From positions 529,486 to 593,485 of the forward strand of contig FJUW01000013.1 in the NCBI GenBank assembly GCA_900074885.1: DNA of 64,000 bases, in the 5' to 3' direction. The position numbers were made by a program, and so were the translations under genes. Positions 1-10,847 of the stretch are shown here, in pieces; the stretch's first letter is position 1; the number at the start of each line of letters is the position of its first letter. The notes under the pieces are model-generated. The model worked only from the letters and a program-made list of their open reading frames with translations. It was not told where the DNA came from and did not search any database. The DNA comes from Rhynchosporium graminicola (taxonomy: Eukaryota > Ascomycota > Leotiomycetes > Helotiales > Ploettnerulaceae).

Positions 1-681
1 CGGTTATTCCATAAGCCATTACACAGCTTATTCTCAGGTGACAAAGTCGTCGTAACCATCTGGTACCGAGCTCCGGAACTCCTTCTAGGATCCAGACATT
101 ATACACCTGCCATCGACATGTGGGCAATCGGCTGCATATTCGCGGAACTGTTATCCCTGCGACCAATCTTCAAAGGCGAAGAGGCGAAGATGGATAGCAA
201 AAAAACAGTTCCCTTTCAACGAAATCAAATGCAAAAGATTGTAGAGATCATGGGTATCCCCACGAAAGAGAAATGGCCGCGTCTAGTCAATATGCCCGAA
301 TACAATCAATTAAGCACTCTCTCAAGCCAGAACAAATCCGGGTCCCAGCTTGAACGATGGTACTACCAGACCATCAATGCCCTTGGCGGGCCCAACGTCC
401 CATCATCAAACGTCTCTCTCGGAGCAGAAGGCTATAAACTTCTCGCCGCTCTCCTAGAATACGATCCCGAGCGTCGTCTTACCGCTCAACAAGCACTGCT
501 TCACCCGTTCTTCAGCACGGGCGATAAAGTTAGTAGCAATTGTTTCGAGGGCATAAAGGCGGAGTATCCGCATCGGAGGGTTAGTCAGGATGATAATGAT
601 ATCAGGACGAGCAGTTTGCCTGGTACGAAGAGGAGTGGACTGCCGGATGATTCGAGGCCCATGAAGAGGTTGAAGGAGTGA
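1..681 (+). CDS. ssn3: CDK8/Ssn3 mediator kinase, C-terminal part
   Basis: Cyclin-dependent kinase 8 (Ssn3/Srb10) is the kinase of the Mediator CDK module and acts on RNA polymerase II transcription in the nucleus. Only 226 C-terminal residues are visible; the frame is already open at base 1, so the ATP-binding lobe and catalytic loop lie upstream of the window. Visible are the P+1 loop TIWYRAPELLLG, the alpha-F segment IDMWAIGCIFAELL, and the CDK8-like stretch FKGEEAKMDSKK followed by the C-lobe motif YDPERRLTAQQALLHPFF. After the kinase domain comes a polar tail of about 50 residues ending in a basic KRLKE. The methionine at 118 is internal, since kinase sequence continues upstream of it in the same frame. 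The family assignment is secure from the P+1 loop and insert; the 5' structure cannot be judged. Confidence 0.93.
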   Translation, partial: RLFHKPLHSLFSGDKVVVTIWYRAPELLLGSRHYTPAIDMWAIGCIFAELLSLRPIFKGEEAKMDSKKTVPFQRNQMQKIVEIMGIPTKEKWPRLVNMPEYNQLSTLSSQNKSGSQLERWYYQTINALGGPNVPSSNVSLGAEGYKLLAALLEYDPERRLTAQQALLHPFFSTGDKVSSNCFEGIKAEYPHRRVSQDDNDIRTSSLPGTKRSGLPDDSRPMKRLKE

Positions 682-3600
682 TGAGGAGGCAATACAGATG
701 TGGCCTCGTCGTTGTGGTACGAGTTGCCTCGCCTCCTCGTGCACGCGTATGCAGGATCCTGCCTTATCTGGCAGCGAATCGTCGAGGAAACCGAGAGATT
801 TTTTTGGGAGGCCTACCGACAGGTAGATGGGATGCCGATGGCTGCCGGGCCTTCCTTCGCCTCTCCAAGTGTCATCCCGGACAAATCTCTCCGACTTCCA
901 CTGAGTGCCTGCCTGTCCCGTTGCATGGTTTCGCATGGTGCACATTGTTGCAATCTGTCTACTCTACTCGGTATGACAGGTATGGTACCTAGGCTCGAGG
1001 CATTTACTTCGTCGGATAAGTAGGCCCCAGGCCTGCCCCGTTGGAATCCCCACTTTGCAGTCAAACAAAAGACTTACCGTTTTGGCTAAGGCTGAAGAGG
1101 GTAGACCATTGGGTTTGGATGGATGATAGAACTCTTGATCTTTGTAAAATAAAAATAAAAGGCAGGGAAGTTTAGATGTTGAGGAAGGAATTGTAAGACT
1201 CACTTGTAAGATAATTGTACGAGGAAGACAATGAGAAGGAAGATGAATTTGTTGTATTACTGTAATGATAGAATTCCATCACCTGAACTCACGAATTGAC
1301 GAATTGACGAATTGAACAGACGACATCTTCCCTTCGGTGCGAAGCTATCCATGCATCCAATACTCTCCTTGACAGGAATCAATCAAATGTCATCCGTAGC
1401 CGTATTCTTATCCCCGACACTCCGAGTTGAAAATTCGCCGAATATGAACATGAATACCCTCTTCATGTTTGTGAAAATTGTGACGTTCAATCCCTTCATT
1501 CGCAAGATTCCTTCACACCACCCTGTACGCAACTACGAAGCTTAACGCGCCCGCGCCGGCTGTTTGGATACTCGTTTTTCTATACCTTGAGCTGAGCTAG
1601 CGTTAGGGCTGAGTAAGGATATTAAATTGAAGTGAGTGAGGGAGTGAGGGAGTGAGGGAGTGAGGGAGTGAGGGAGTGCATGAGTGAGGTTCTTCTAGAA
1701 AGATAGATTAGCTGGGTCAGGGCACGGGAAGCGGATATAGGTAGGTGGGTAGGCAGGTGGGTGGGGTGATGAGTGCTCGGTTATGTATCTGTATCTGTTG
1801 GAGGGTTTGCGTCTTATAGGCTAGGTATGGGTATGGGTATGGGCATGGGCTTTTTATGTGTGAGGTGGTAAGTTAGGTGGTAAGTGTCAGATGCTGGGTC
1901 AAGTGGGTGAGAGATCTGGTTGTGGATGAACGTGGTAGGTAAGGTCAAGTCGGTGTGGGTGGGAAGGGTCATTGATAAGGAGTCGTGTTCATTGATCTAT
2001 AAATGACGAGGAGGCGAGTTTGATGGTCAGAACAGGATTCAATGTGAAATACTACGGAGCTTACTTCAGCCTTGAATTCTACGGAATGGATTGGGTTGGA
2101 TTGGGTTGGGTTGGATTTCATTGCATGCTTTGGTTTCCTGGGAATACACCTTCGAATGGTCCGTATCCTCTTTCCTCTTCTTGCTCTCCCACTGCTGAAC
2201 GGTTGTCGTGCGGTGTCGTTTTCGGGATTCTTTGAACTTTCGCTCGCACGCTACACTACCATATCATCCAAAGGCGTTTTTGCAGGTTTGCAATTCACAC
2301 GAGTCCAAGAACTTTGGGATTTAGCCTTGATTCCACCGGCCCCCTTTTATTCAACTCGAAAATCATCTAGTCAGAAATGGGAGTTTATAGCAGCACGAAG
2401 ACTGTTGGAGTCGCTCTTATATTAGGACTACTATACTAAGTCATCCTTAATACCCTAATTTTCCATCTACAACTATCCAGTGTCCAGTAACAAGATTTGG
2501 GCCAGCATGAAGCTTCGAGGTTGTAGAGGCAGCCCTGCGAGATTTTGCGGTGTTCTTGATCTTCAGGTTTCTCACGAAAAAAGAAGTCTCAATGGTAGTA
2601 GACAGGTAGAGAGAGACCTACCTTGTGAGGTAAGGAGATTTGTTCGGCATGTGCACTACCACTAGGCAGAGGACCTTGATAAACCGCGACGATTGGCGTC
2701 TTGGCGATGTTTTTAGAGAAAGCTAGCTAGCTGTCTTCATCTTCGGTTAGTTCACATATCTAAACAAGCTTCTCGTAGGGTTGTAACGTTTTTTCCTCCC
2801 CGCTCAACATACATGTGATTTTTCAAGCTTCGTTGTTGGGGTCTAAAAGCTTTATTTTGTCTTTTACATGACACATACAGCTGTTGAGTCGAGCAGTTCG
2901 AGCCACGGGCGTCATCTCACGGGTTTTGCGTGCTTTGACTCGAAAGGTTGGAGATTTATCTAATTGGACTTTGATGTTCGAAGCGATGCCGTCGGATAGT
3001 CTGGAATATGTATGATGATAAGCTTCACCAATGCGGTCCAGTTCGGACTTGCAAGTCCATTGACTCCATTTTCCCCCCTCATAGAACAAGAGATGCATGA
3101 TCCTGGTAACCAAACAGCATTCGGTTTCTAATTGTTTCTATAGTGTTGTCATGAACTAGTGGTGTGAAACCAGCCGGTATCGGTATCTGCCATCGATGAT
3201 GCTGTTTATTGGCTCTTCGTATGTCATTGCCAAAGAGCCGCTTCTGTTGTGTTGTGTTGACGCAGGTATGGATACATCAATCTGCTATGTCATGCCAGCT
3301 GAATTTTGAACCCCACATTCTTTGATACTGTTGGAAAGACTTGAAGTTTCTGAGGAACATGAGGAAGGGATGCAAATCGAATTGTAAAGTTGAAGGTCGC
3401 AGCTACATCTTAGACAAACCGACAAATTAAAATAGCTTACACAACCGAGGACGGTAAAATCTTCAGTATCTCGCGTATTACTAACAAGGCTGTCACGCCA
3501 ATTTCACTTGACACCGCTGGAGCGGAATTAAATCCAACAAGACGTCACTTATTCTCAAGCCCCAAATGTGGATGTCTCCGGATGCCCGTTTGATGGTCCA

Positions 3601-3962
3601 AATTTGAACTTCCGACCGCTATCGCAGCTAGCACGGCTCGACTCGACTCTGCTCAAATCAGCAGGATCCAGTGAGCTTCAGCCTCGTCAGTTGTCAACCC
3701 TAAGTAGCTGAAACCCATGTGGATAACCATGTCGAGTACGATATGTCGTTTCGTTCGCTTTCCACTACCCGCGGATCCGGTTCTCAGTTGCATCTCCGTT
3801 TTGTATATTGTTGTGGTATCTTCTTGGTCGTCCGTCGGGCATGCCTCTCTCAAGTGAGCAAGGTCTTTACTTTCACGTGGAAGATTCATTTCCTCTGTCA
3901 CAGGTCGAGAACGCGTCTCTTTATCATAAAGAACCTCTAATTCACGACCTTTTGAGTTTGTG
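682..3962. other. Gene-poor tract with G-rich simple repeats
   Basis: No convincing gene is seen. Open frames here are short and lack a recognisable product. The stretch from about 1600 to 2120 is strongly G-rich on the plus strand and holds several short tandem arrays. A 91-codon minus-strand frame (2823-3098 when started at its first ATG) has a plausible composition but no family resemblance or splice partner that I can see. Three tandem copies of GAATTGAC lie near 1293-1316. Confidence 0.5.
1630..1680 (+). repeat. Minisatellite, unit GAGTGAGG
   Basis: About five to six head-to-tail copies of an 8-base unit (GAGTGAGG) are directly visible. A further diverged copy follows at about 1682-1690, and other G-rich short arrays (GTAGGTGGGTAGG near 1740; TATGGG near 1825-1845) lie just downstream. 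Confidence 0.9.
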
Positions 3963-4363
3963 ATGACCGCAACCTGTGCAAGAACGGGAAAGCTCCCGCA
4001 AGACGCTACCATCTTAGTGATCTTTTTATCCACCTCCGCTTTCTACCCAGACCCGGACAGGCATGGTTCGGACGACTTCGTCTTACGGCTTTTGTCTGTT
4101 AGTATTTATCTATTATGTCTGGCTCAGAGCAGTAGTACACGCCCACAAGGTACCTTACTCTATCCATGAGCTAAATACTAACGGAACTGGCAGATTGGGC
4201 TACGACTTGCACAGGGAAAGCTCCTATTCTCCTGGAACCTCGGGCATCTACACCATACCCAATTGCAACTTCGGTCTCCTTTGGTCTGATTCCGGCCAAC
4301 TCTAGTATGGTGGAAACGCGGTGCATTTATGGGATTTTCTTAACCTTGATTCAAGTAAGCTAA
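3963..4363 (+). CDS. Possible small spliced gene, unknown product
   Basis: I do not recognise this product. An open frame from the ATG at 3963 runs to a donor GTACCT at 4150. An intron of about 44 bp with a good branch site (ACTAAC) ends in GGCAG at 4193, and the frame continues to a TAA at 4361-4363, giving 118 residues. The segment around residues 45-58 is hydrophobic (LRLLSVSIYLLCLA) and is followed by a Ser/Thr/Pro-rich part. The downstream frame is long and open only in the spliced phase, which supports the intron. The true start could be a later codon just before the hydrophobic segment, making it signal-peptide-like. A GTAAGC at 4355 could also be a second donor, changing the C-terminus. 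It lies 180 bp upstream of the GT32 gene on the same strand, so it could instead be leader sequence of that gene. Confidence 0.35.
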
Positions 4364-4541
4364 AGCCATCTCTACAGAGAGGGAGCGGTTTCTGGAATCG
4401 ATAGCTCTCAATGAACGATCTAGAGCTCGCGAAATTCATCATATAGCCGGCACACCCCTAAGACACTCCCGACGGTCTTTAGTCGCTGATCCGGTATTGC
4501 GACCACACAATAAATATTTTTTCGAGAGCTTCTCTTATTCA

Positions 4542-6086
4542 ATGCCACGAAATTTCCTTACGCTCAGGCTCACGACAATACAACTATCTCCTACGATGAG
4601 GCCCATGTTGTCACCCACGAAAAGTAACTTTGGCAACCGCGTGCCAAAACAGGTTCAACGATGCTTACCACTTTACATCGCACTCGTCATCTTTCTTGTC
4701 CTGATCACGAACCTCGACCTGATAACACCCGGAACCAGTCATGCGAAAAGAGGAATTAGAAAGACTAAGCCAGGGCCTGGGGTTTCTGAAGCAGAGCCCA
4801 TGGAGTTTCCCAAGAAAATCTGGCAAACATGGAAAGTTGATGCTCTCGCTTTCGAGGAGCGAGATCTGAGCCGAGCCCGAACATGGACAGCGAAAAACCC
4901 TGGCTTCAGATACGAGGTTTTGACGGATAACAACGACATGTACTATGTTGAGCATCATTTCGGCCCACAGGGAATCAATCGTCCGGATATCGTAGAGATG
5001 TACCGGTCACTTTCGGCGAGAATCATCAAGGCGGATTTGCTAAGATATCTGGTCATGTACGTCGAGGGAGGTGTTTACGCAGATATCGACGTCGAGAACC
5101 TGAAGCCCATCGAACGATGGATTCCTAAGCGATTTGAAGAGTCGGACCTGGATATTGTCATCGGAATTGAAGTGGACCAGCCGGAATTTGCTGATCATCC
5201 TATCCTCGGCCAGAAGTCCAAATCATTCTGCCAGTGGACATTTATGTGCAAGCCCGGCAACCCGCTCATGCTACGTCTTGTTGACGGAATTTTGGATTGG
5301 CTCAATGGAATTGCTGAGAAGGAAGGCAAGCCTATCTCCGAGATTACTCTCGACTTCGACGAAGTTCTTACTGGAACTGGTCCTTCTGCTTTCACTCTCG
5401 CAACACTTGCTGAGATGAGCCAGCGGGAGGGCAAGACCATTGGGTGGGATACTTTTCATAATTTAGATGAGGCGGTTCTCGTCAGTGGCATCCTAGTCCT
5501 AAACGTAGAGGCATTCGCAGCCGGACAAGGACACTCGGACTCCGGAAACCACAACTCACGATTTGCGCTCGTCAAGCACCGATACCATGCATCTGGCTGG
5601 CCATCCTCGCATCCTAGACATACTCACCCAGCCTACGGAGAGGTCGAGAAGTGCAACTGGAATGCCGAGTGTGTAGCTATGTGGGATGTCAATACCGCGG
5701 CTTATGAGAAACTTTCCGAAGAGGACAAGGCCAAGATGATCGAGATCAAGAAAGCCAACGATATTCTCGAGAAAGAGAAGTCAGATCAAGAGTCGCGATT
5801 CTTGGAGATGCTTGAGAAGCAGGAAGCTGAGAAACCGAAATTCGATGCTGGCCCTCAACTCCCTGGTCATGAAGAAGAGCAGTCGCCTCTCCAAGCCGTA
5901 GATCCGAAACCTTTGAATGCTGCACCTATTGCCGCACCACCTTTGCCTGAAGCTGCGTTCGCTGCTCTGCTTCCTGCTGAGGTCGTCGGTGGAAAACCAG
6001 AAGATGCAGGCCTTGTTGCACCGATGCAAGAACCTATGGGACCTATGGGACTTGGTTTGGTAGGCCCGGCTGTTTTGGAGGGTTGA
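4542..6086 (+). CDS. GT32 glycosyltransferase (Och1-like), type II membrane protein
   Basis: Predicted Golgi glycosyltransferase of family GT32, the family of the alpha-1,6-mannosyltransferase Och1 and relatives, which extend N-glycan outer chains from GDP-mannose. The single exon encodes 514 residues from the ATG at 4542; another in-frame ATG at 4596 is a possible start. A signal anchor lies around residues 43-58 (LPLYIALVIFLVLITNL). The catalytic region starts with the PKKIWQTWK motif. The nucleotide-sugar/metal-binding DXD motif is in GGVYADIDVENL (DID at about 181-183), preceded by AARIIKADLLRYLVM-type sequence that reads SARIIKADLLRYLVM here. After about residue 400 the protein continues with a charged coiled-coil-like stretch (KAKMIEIKKANDILEKEK) and a Pro/Ala/Gly-rich tail, which is longer than in yeast Och1. 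The exact linkage it makes cannot be told from sequence. Confidence 0.88.
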   Translation: MPRNFLTLRLTTIQLSPTMRPMLSPTKSNFGNRVPKQVQRCLPLYIALVIFLVLITNLDLITPGTSHAKRGIRKTKPGPGVSEAEPMEFPKKIWQTWKVDALAFEERDLSRARTWTAKNPGFRYEVLTDNNDMYYVEHHFGPQGINRPDIVEMYRSLSARIIKADLLRYLVMYVEGGVYADIDVENLKPIERWIPKRFEESDLDIVIGIEVDQPEFADHPILGQKSKSFCQWTFMCKPGNPLMLRLVDGILDWLNGIAEKEGKPISEITLDFDEVLTGTGPSAFTLATLAEMSQREGKTIGWDTFHNLDEAVLVSGILVLNVEAFAAGQGHSDSGNHNSRFALVKHRYHASGWPSSHPRHTHPAYGEVEKCNWNAECVAMWDVNTAAYEKLSEEDKAKMIEIKKANDILEKEKSDQESRFLEMLEKQEAEKPKFDAGPQLPGHEEEQSPLQAVDPKPLNAAPIAAPPLPEAAFAALLPAEVVGGKPEDAGLVAPMQEPMGPMGLGLVGPAVLEG

Positions 6087-8022
6087 ATGCACTTATTCTC
6101 ACGGCGTTTGGAACACATTTCGATCGGTAGGGCATCACTTGGCTCATAAGTGGCGCTCGCACTGCCAGACTTGACGACATCACGATATTGCTGCGAATGA
6201 AAATTGGCATGAGGTTGGAGCTTGGGATCGAGCTGCACGAAGGTCTGCTTGTTTGCTAGCATAGTGTATCAGTAGCATGCATGTCAGCAGATCGTTGGAA
6301 TGACACACGAAATCATGAAAATGTAGGAGCTCTTCACGGATCGGACGGAAGTTATTCCTACCTATCTGTCATTAGCGGTTTATTCTTCCAGGCTGGCATG
6401 CCTGCCTGTGCGCACTGCAGGTAGGAATATAGACAGGCATTATCAGACGGTGTTCGACGGACTGGGTCGGCTGGCATGGTTACGGCGTTTTCTTTAAATT
6501 TAGACTATTTTCTCTACTTTCGGACTATTTGGGTATGGTTGGCTGGTGGATAAATAGAGGCAGCAGGCGTTCAGGGACAAAAAATTGGTTGTCAGTTATT
6601 TTCTGGTGGAATATTTACCATTGGTTATGGTAGAACGATAGACTAATTATAAGACCATGGCATGTGGCTAGGAAAACAATCGAAAGATAACAATTTATAC
6701 TTGATCCTAACGTCATGAGTCGATGTCGATATCTGTGCGCAGCATCATGAGGTGTTTCTGCCTTTGCAATGCCCCCAAGACTTTTCAGGACTTCGTGAGA
6801 TTGGCATAATCATTTCACCCCATCTATTTGGAATCGTTTGTCACTATCTACTTTTGATTTGTCGTATTAGGACTAAGTCCCGTTGCAAAGGCGTCCCAAT
6901 CAATTTGCGCCTGAAGTGGTTTGAGCATCTCATCCACGAATGCCTGCCCTAGCTACTCTCAGGATCGCCCATCTATCACTGGACCCATCTCTTCCTGGTT
7001 TCGAGTTTGTTTACCTCTCAAAGTCTCAATGTTTCATGCGCAGAATGTCGCTACGGTATTGTGGCAACTGTATGATGATTCGTGACTACTTGTTGACTTT
7101 CGTTTAGATTCTTAAAATCGCAAGTAGGATCCGGATTAAAGCGGCCTATACATCGGGCAGGTATATCAAGAAAGATACGCATGTCTCCGAGAATCTGGGG
7201 TGGTAGGTATATTGGACGGGTTGGTAGATGATCTTCCTAGGGAGGTCTAGAGGAGGATCTGTACACGTTTCTCAAAGTTTTCTTTCTTGTTTTGAGAATC
7301 TGATGGGACCATTGCGCAGCGCTGAAACGTTGAAAGGATTGTGCTGATGTAGGATATGATGTTTTTTTTATTATAGCAAATTCAAGTATCCCAAACTTAA
7401 GAATATGACGTACGTCCTTGATAAGGCTAAAATGACATCAAAAGCTATGGGTACCACACTTCATTTTGAATCCTAGAAAAGTCTGACCTTACTGAAACTG
7501 TGAACGGCATCATTGCTTGGTCGTGAGTCATGACATGTATAATCAATATGTATACTGCTTTCGAACAAATCGCAAATAACCTGTCAACTCTAGAGTCGAG
7601 AGAACATATCGGGAGAATGCGCCGCTACATATAGTACATGAAGAGAAAACTCCCAGATGCTTTTAAGGAATGATAGGTTCTTATGAGTATAGACAAGTTG
7701 ACATGTATAGAAAGTTTTTGGGAGATTTATAGCCGTCATGAGAAACTACAAAGACTAAGAAACTCAAATTGGCGCCAGAGACTGCGCGGCAGGATGTGCA
7801 ATGAGAGAAAATTAAATCACGGGAACTGGTCTCAAGCTCAGAAAGCGAAAGGGGTACTGTAAGCTTGTCTGAGCCGGTTTTGGGTAAAACATAAAAGCTT
7901 TCCTCACCTTACTGTTGTTCCCTGCAGCACTAACTTACCCTAATCAAAATCCACACCATTTCGAACATGTCTTGCGAATGTATAAGGAAATGTCCAGGAA
8001 ATTAGGCTCAAAAATGTGTTCT
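6087..8022. other. Intergenic, no gene seen
   Basis: About 1.9 kb between the GT32 gene and RIB7, whose 3' ends face each other. Only short unsupported frames are present, and I see no repeats, RNA gene or splice pattern worth calling. It is AT-rich relative to the flanking genes. Confidence 0.6.
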
Positions 8023-8847
8023 TCACTCCTTAAAATTGCCACATAGTACCACATCTTCCCCGAAAGGATGCCATTTAACATGCCTCAGCCTCGCGACAGG
8101 TACCGCTGTGCCATGATTCTGCCTTGGGGGTAAAACAGCTACACCTCCCTCTCCAAGCCATACAGGAGCAATAGTTATGATGACGGAGCTGATGACAGAG
8201 AAGTATTCCGGAGCCAGAAGGGCATTGATGACACCTGCACCACCTTCGATCATTATACTGTTCAATCTTTCTGCCATCAAGGCTTTGAGTATATCCTTCC
8301 AATCCAGCTTCTTACTGCTTGAATCTGTGGGAACCAGTGTAATGTACTTGCCGCCTGCTCTGTTCAAAAGCGCCGCCCTCTCGGCTGGTGGGTTGACCAG
8401 TGTAGTAATAATATACGGTGTCCTTCCCTTACCATCTCTCGCGAGCTCAAATATCTTATTCTCTTCCGTGAACTCCCAGCGCGCATGGGGATCAATAATA
8501 ATCGGGCGTGGCTGTCCCTCTAATCCCGCACTGCCATATCCCCCAACGCCCTCAATCCTACAATTCAAGCCTGGATTATCTGCAATTGCAGTTCCGACGC
8601 CAATGAGTATTGCATCGTGTCGAGAGCGAAGGTAGTGTGTCATGGCTTTGGATTGATGGCCGGAGAGGACGGTTTGAGTTCCTGGAGAGAGGGACAGCTG
8701 GGAATCGAGTGAGGTCGCGAATGTTATTGTTGTGAATGGATAAAGGGATTGATTGGACAGTGATTGACCCGCCGGAGGAAGATACGAGTCGAGGAATTTT
8801 CTGCTTTCTGCTGGGAACTGCAGCGTATCTTTTGGGATTGCGGCCAT
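8023..8847 (-). CDS. RIB7: Diamino-ribosylamino-pyrimidinone phosphate reductase (riboflavin)
   Basis: Reduces 2,5-diamino-6-ribosylamino-4(3H)-pyrimidinone 5'-phosphate with NADPH, the second step of fungal riboflavin synthesis. Single exon of 274 residues from the ATG at 8847; an upstream in-frame GTG is ignored. The reductase core (RibD C-terminal fold) is evident from ITFATSLDSQLSLSPGT near residue 40, the segment HYLRSRHDAILIGVGTAIADNP, RPIIIDPHARW, and the NADPH-site strand SIMIEGGAGVINALL. Length matches fungal Rib7 (about 245-280). It is divergent from the small membrane-protein gene starting at 9228, leaving a 380 bp shared upstream region. Confidence 0.93.
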   Translation of the reverse strand: MAAIPKDTLQFPAESRKFLDSYLPPAGQSLSNQSLYPFTTITFATSLDSQLSLSPGTQTVLSGHQSKAMTHYLRSRHDAILIGVGTAIADNPGLNCRIEGVGGYGSAGLEGQPRPIIIDPHARWEFTEENKIFELARDGKGRTPYIITTLVNPPAERAALLNRAGGKYITLVPTDSSSKKLDWKDILKALMAERLNSIMIEGGAGVINALLAPEYFSVISSVIITIAPVWLGEGGVAVLPPRQNHGTAVPVARLRHVKWHPFGEDVVLCGNFKE

Positions 8848-9227
8848 TGTAGTAACTGACACTGGCTGTTTTGGTGTCGTTGATCGCGATTTTAGATTGA
8901 ACCCAGAAATTGAAGCTCAGCTACAGCAATCAGATCAGCTAGCCTGGCCAGATATGCAGCCGAGCCATTGCAGCTGTTCAACAGTTCTGTGCATAATTTC
9001 ACCTTGTTGAATGGTTGATGTTGTTGGTTGAATGGATGGTGGGGTAATTTTTGTGAGGTTGGAGGCTGAGGTAAGACATGTGAAGCTCCTTCGTAAACAA
9101 GGGGACCCCTTTCAACCAACAACCAAATAGTCAACCCACCGCATCATTCCCTGGCAGACTCTCCACTCAATATCGCGAACACTCCGGATCGTGGATTCCA
9201 CAGGGCGAAACGTTGACATCGAGAGTC

Positions 9228-9632
9228 ATGTCTTGGTTCTCAATACTGCCTCCAGGCATCTCGTTCATTGAAACATGGGCTATTCGCATCTTTGTAAGCT
9301 ATTCAGATCCTTCGCGGAGATCCAGTAATTAATCAGACAAGCTCTTACTTGGCTTCCTAGCCATCGGCCCATGGTTCCTACTAATAGTTTACGACATGAT
9401 ATTCTACATATTTCGGATCGCAACTTACGACATTCCTGTGGTTGGCGGCCGTGCTAGAAACAGACCAAGACCGAGAGCTCCCAGCTTAAGTGAGCGACCC
9501 AGCGGGAAGCCCCGTAGCTTCAGTCTGACCAATACAGGAGTACATTCTGAACGTATAGAGGAGGCAAGCGAAGGACTGAAGAAGCGCTCAGAGGGCGCGG
9601 GACACAGCAGAGGCAGTAGTAATGTCACATAA
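9228..9632 (+). CDS. Small predicted membrane protein, two exons
   Basis: Unrecognised small protein of 118 residues. Exon 1 (9228-9293) begins ATG TCT TGG and ends at a GTAAGC donor. A 48 bp intron ends at an AAG acceptor (9341), and exon 2 runs 9342-9632. The alternative acceptors at 9336 and 9360 put the reading frame out of phase, so the AAG site is required to reach the long open frame. The joined protein has a strongly hydrophobic segment around residues 23-45 (LLLGFLAIGPWFLLIVYDMI) followed by an Arg/Pro/Ser-rich soluble tail, so a single-pass membrane protein is likely. Its location is unknown. It is convergent with HOM6, whose stop is 70 bp downstream. The splice-dependent continuous frame and clear hydropathy support a real gene. 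Confidence 0.65.
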
Positions 9633-9702
9633 GATTGGTCTCGGATCAATTGAGAGAAACAACATATTTTTGGGAGTATGAGCACAGTGCTATTTTGCAG
9701 GA

Positions 9703-10847
9703 TCAAGATAATCGCTCCAGGACCTTTATCAAGTCTCCAGTTACACCCATAGCTGTGACCTCGCCGCCGGCTCCAGCGCCTTGGATGATCAAGGGATTGG
9801 CGCCGTACCGCTTGGTGTAGAAGCTGATGATGTTATCACTTCCTTTCAGTGCGGCGATTGGATGCGAACGATCGAACTTCTCCAGCCCAACCTTCACCTC
9901 CTTCTTAGCCACATCAATACTTCCTACGAATCGTACCACCTTTCCTTCCTTCTCAGCAGCATTCTTCGTCTCCTCCATCTGCGAATCGAACTCTGGGAGC
10001 TTCTGCAAGAACTCGTCTCCACTCGCTACACTCTCTAGCTCATTTGGAATCAAGCTCTGGACAGGGAAGGATGTGGGAGACTCAATAGGCAGTCCAGCTA
10101 AACGAGCCAGAATTGTCAACTTCCTAGCCACATCCAATCCATTCAAGTCATCTCTTGGGTCTGGCTCTGTGTAACCCAACTCCTTTGCTTTCGTTACCTC
10201 CGCCGACCATTTACCGCCCGATCCTTCCGTTGGTGCAAACGAGTTGAACAGAAAGGACATGGTGCCGCTGAACACGCCCTCAATTCTCGTAACCTCGTCT
10301 CCAGTATCCACTAGCTCCTTTAGCGTGGAGATGACTGGCAATCCAGCCCCAACAGAACTCTCATGATAGACCTTTGCGCCAGACGTAGAGGCCGCGGAGA
10401 AAATGTCCTGCCATAACTTATACGACCCCGAGAAAGCCTTCTTGTTCGGCGTCACAATGCTGATGCCCTTCGCGAGGAAGGCTGGATACGCATCTGCCAC
10501 ATCTTGCGAACTGGTATTCTCGACTAGCACTACTTTCGAGGGCGCTGCGGAGAGGTATTCGATGAGCTTGGGTATCGAGAGGGTTTCTTGCTTTGAGTCT
10601 GCGAGAGTGCTAGAAATATTTTCGTAGGGGAGAGCAGTGTATTTCGGACTGTAGAGGGCGGTCTTGCTTCGGGAGACGAAGATGAGCGATAATTTGCTGG
10701 AGGAGCGTTTGGAGAGACCTTCGAGTTGAGACAGGAAGCATTTTCCTACCCCGCCAGCACCTAGAACCTATTAGATGTGCCAGATGAAAGTGGATTGAGC
10801 GGGGACAGACCAATCACGGCGATAAAAACTTCTTTAGATGTAGACAT
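9703..10847 (-). CDS. HOM6: Homoserine dehydrogenase
   Basis: Catalyses NAD(P)H-dependent reduction of aspartate semialdehyde to homoserine, for threonine and methionine synthesis in the cytosol. Two exons: 10811-10847 and 9703-10760, with a 50 bp intron (GTCTGT...TTCTAG) that splits the dinucleotide-binding motif, read after joining as IAVIGAGGVGK. The product is 364 residues, close to yeast Hom6 (359). Other supports are SIVTPNKKAF, the catalytic-domain segment VYHESSVGAGLPVISTLK, GVFSGTMSFLFN, YTEPDPRDDLNGLDVARK and the C-terminal PLIIQGAGAGGEVTAMGV. There is no ACT domain, as expected for the fungal enzyme. The start is fixed by the short first exon MSTSKEVF. Confidence 0.95.

Noticed and set aside
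454..945. 163-codon minus-strand frame overlapping the CDK8 gene end
   Set aside because: It overlaps the real kinase frame in antisense, has no homology and no splice support.
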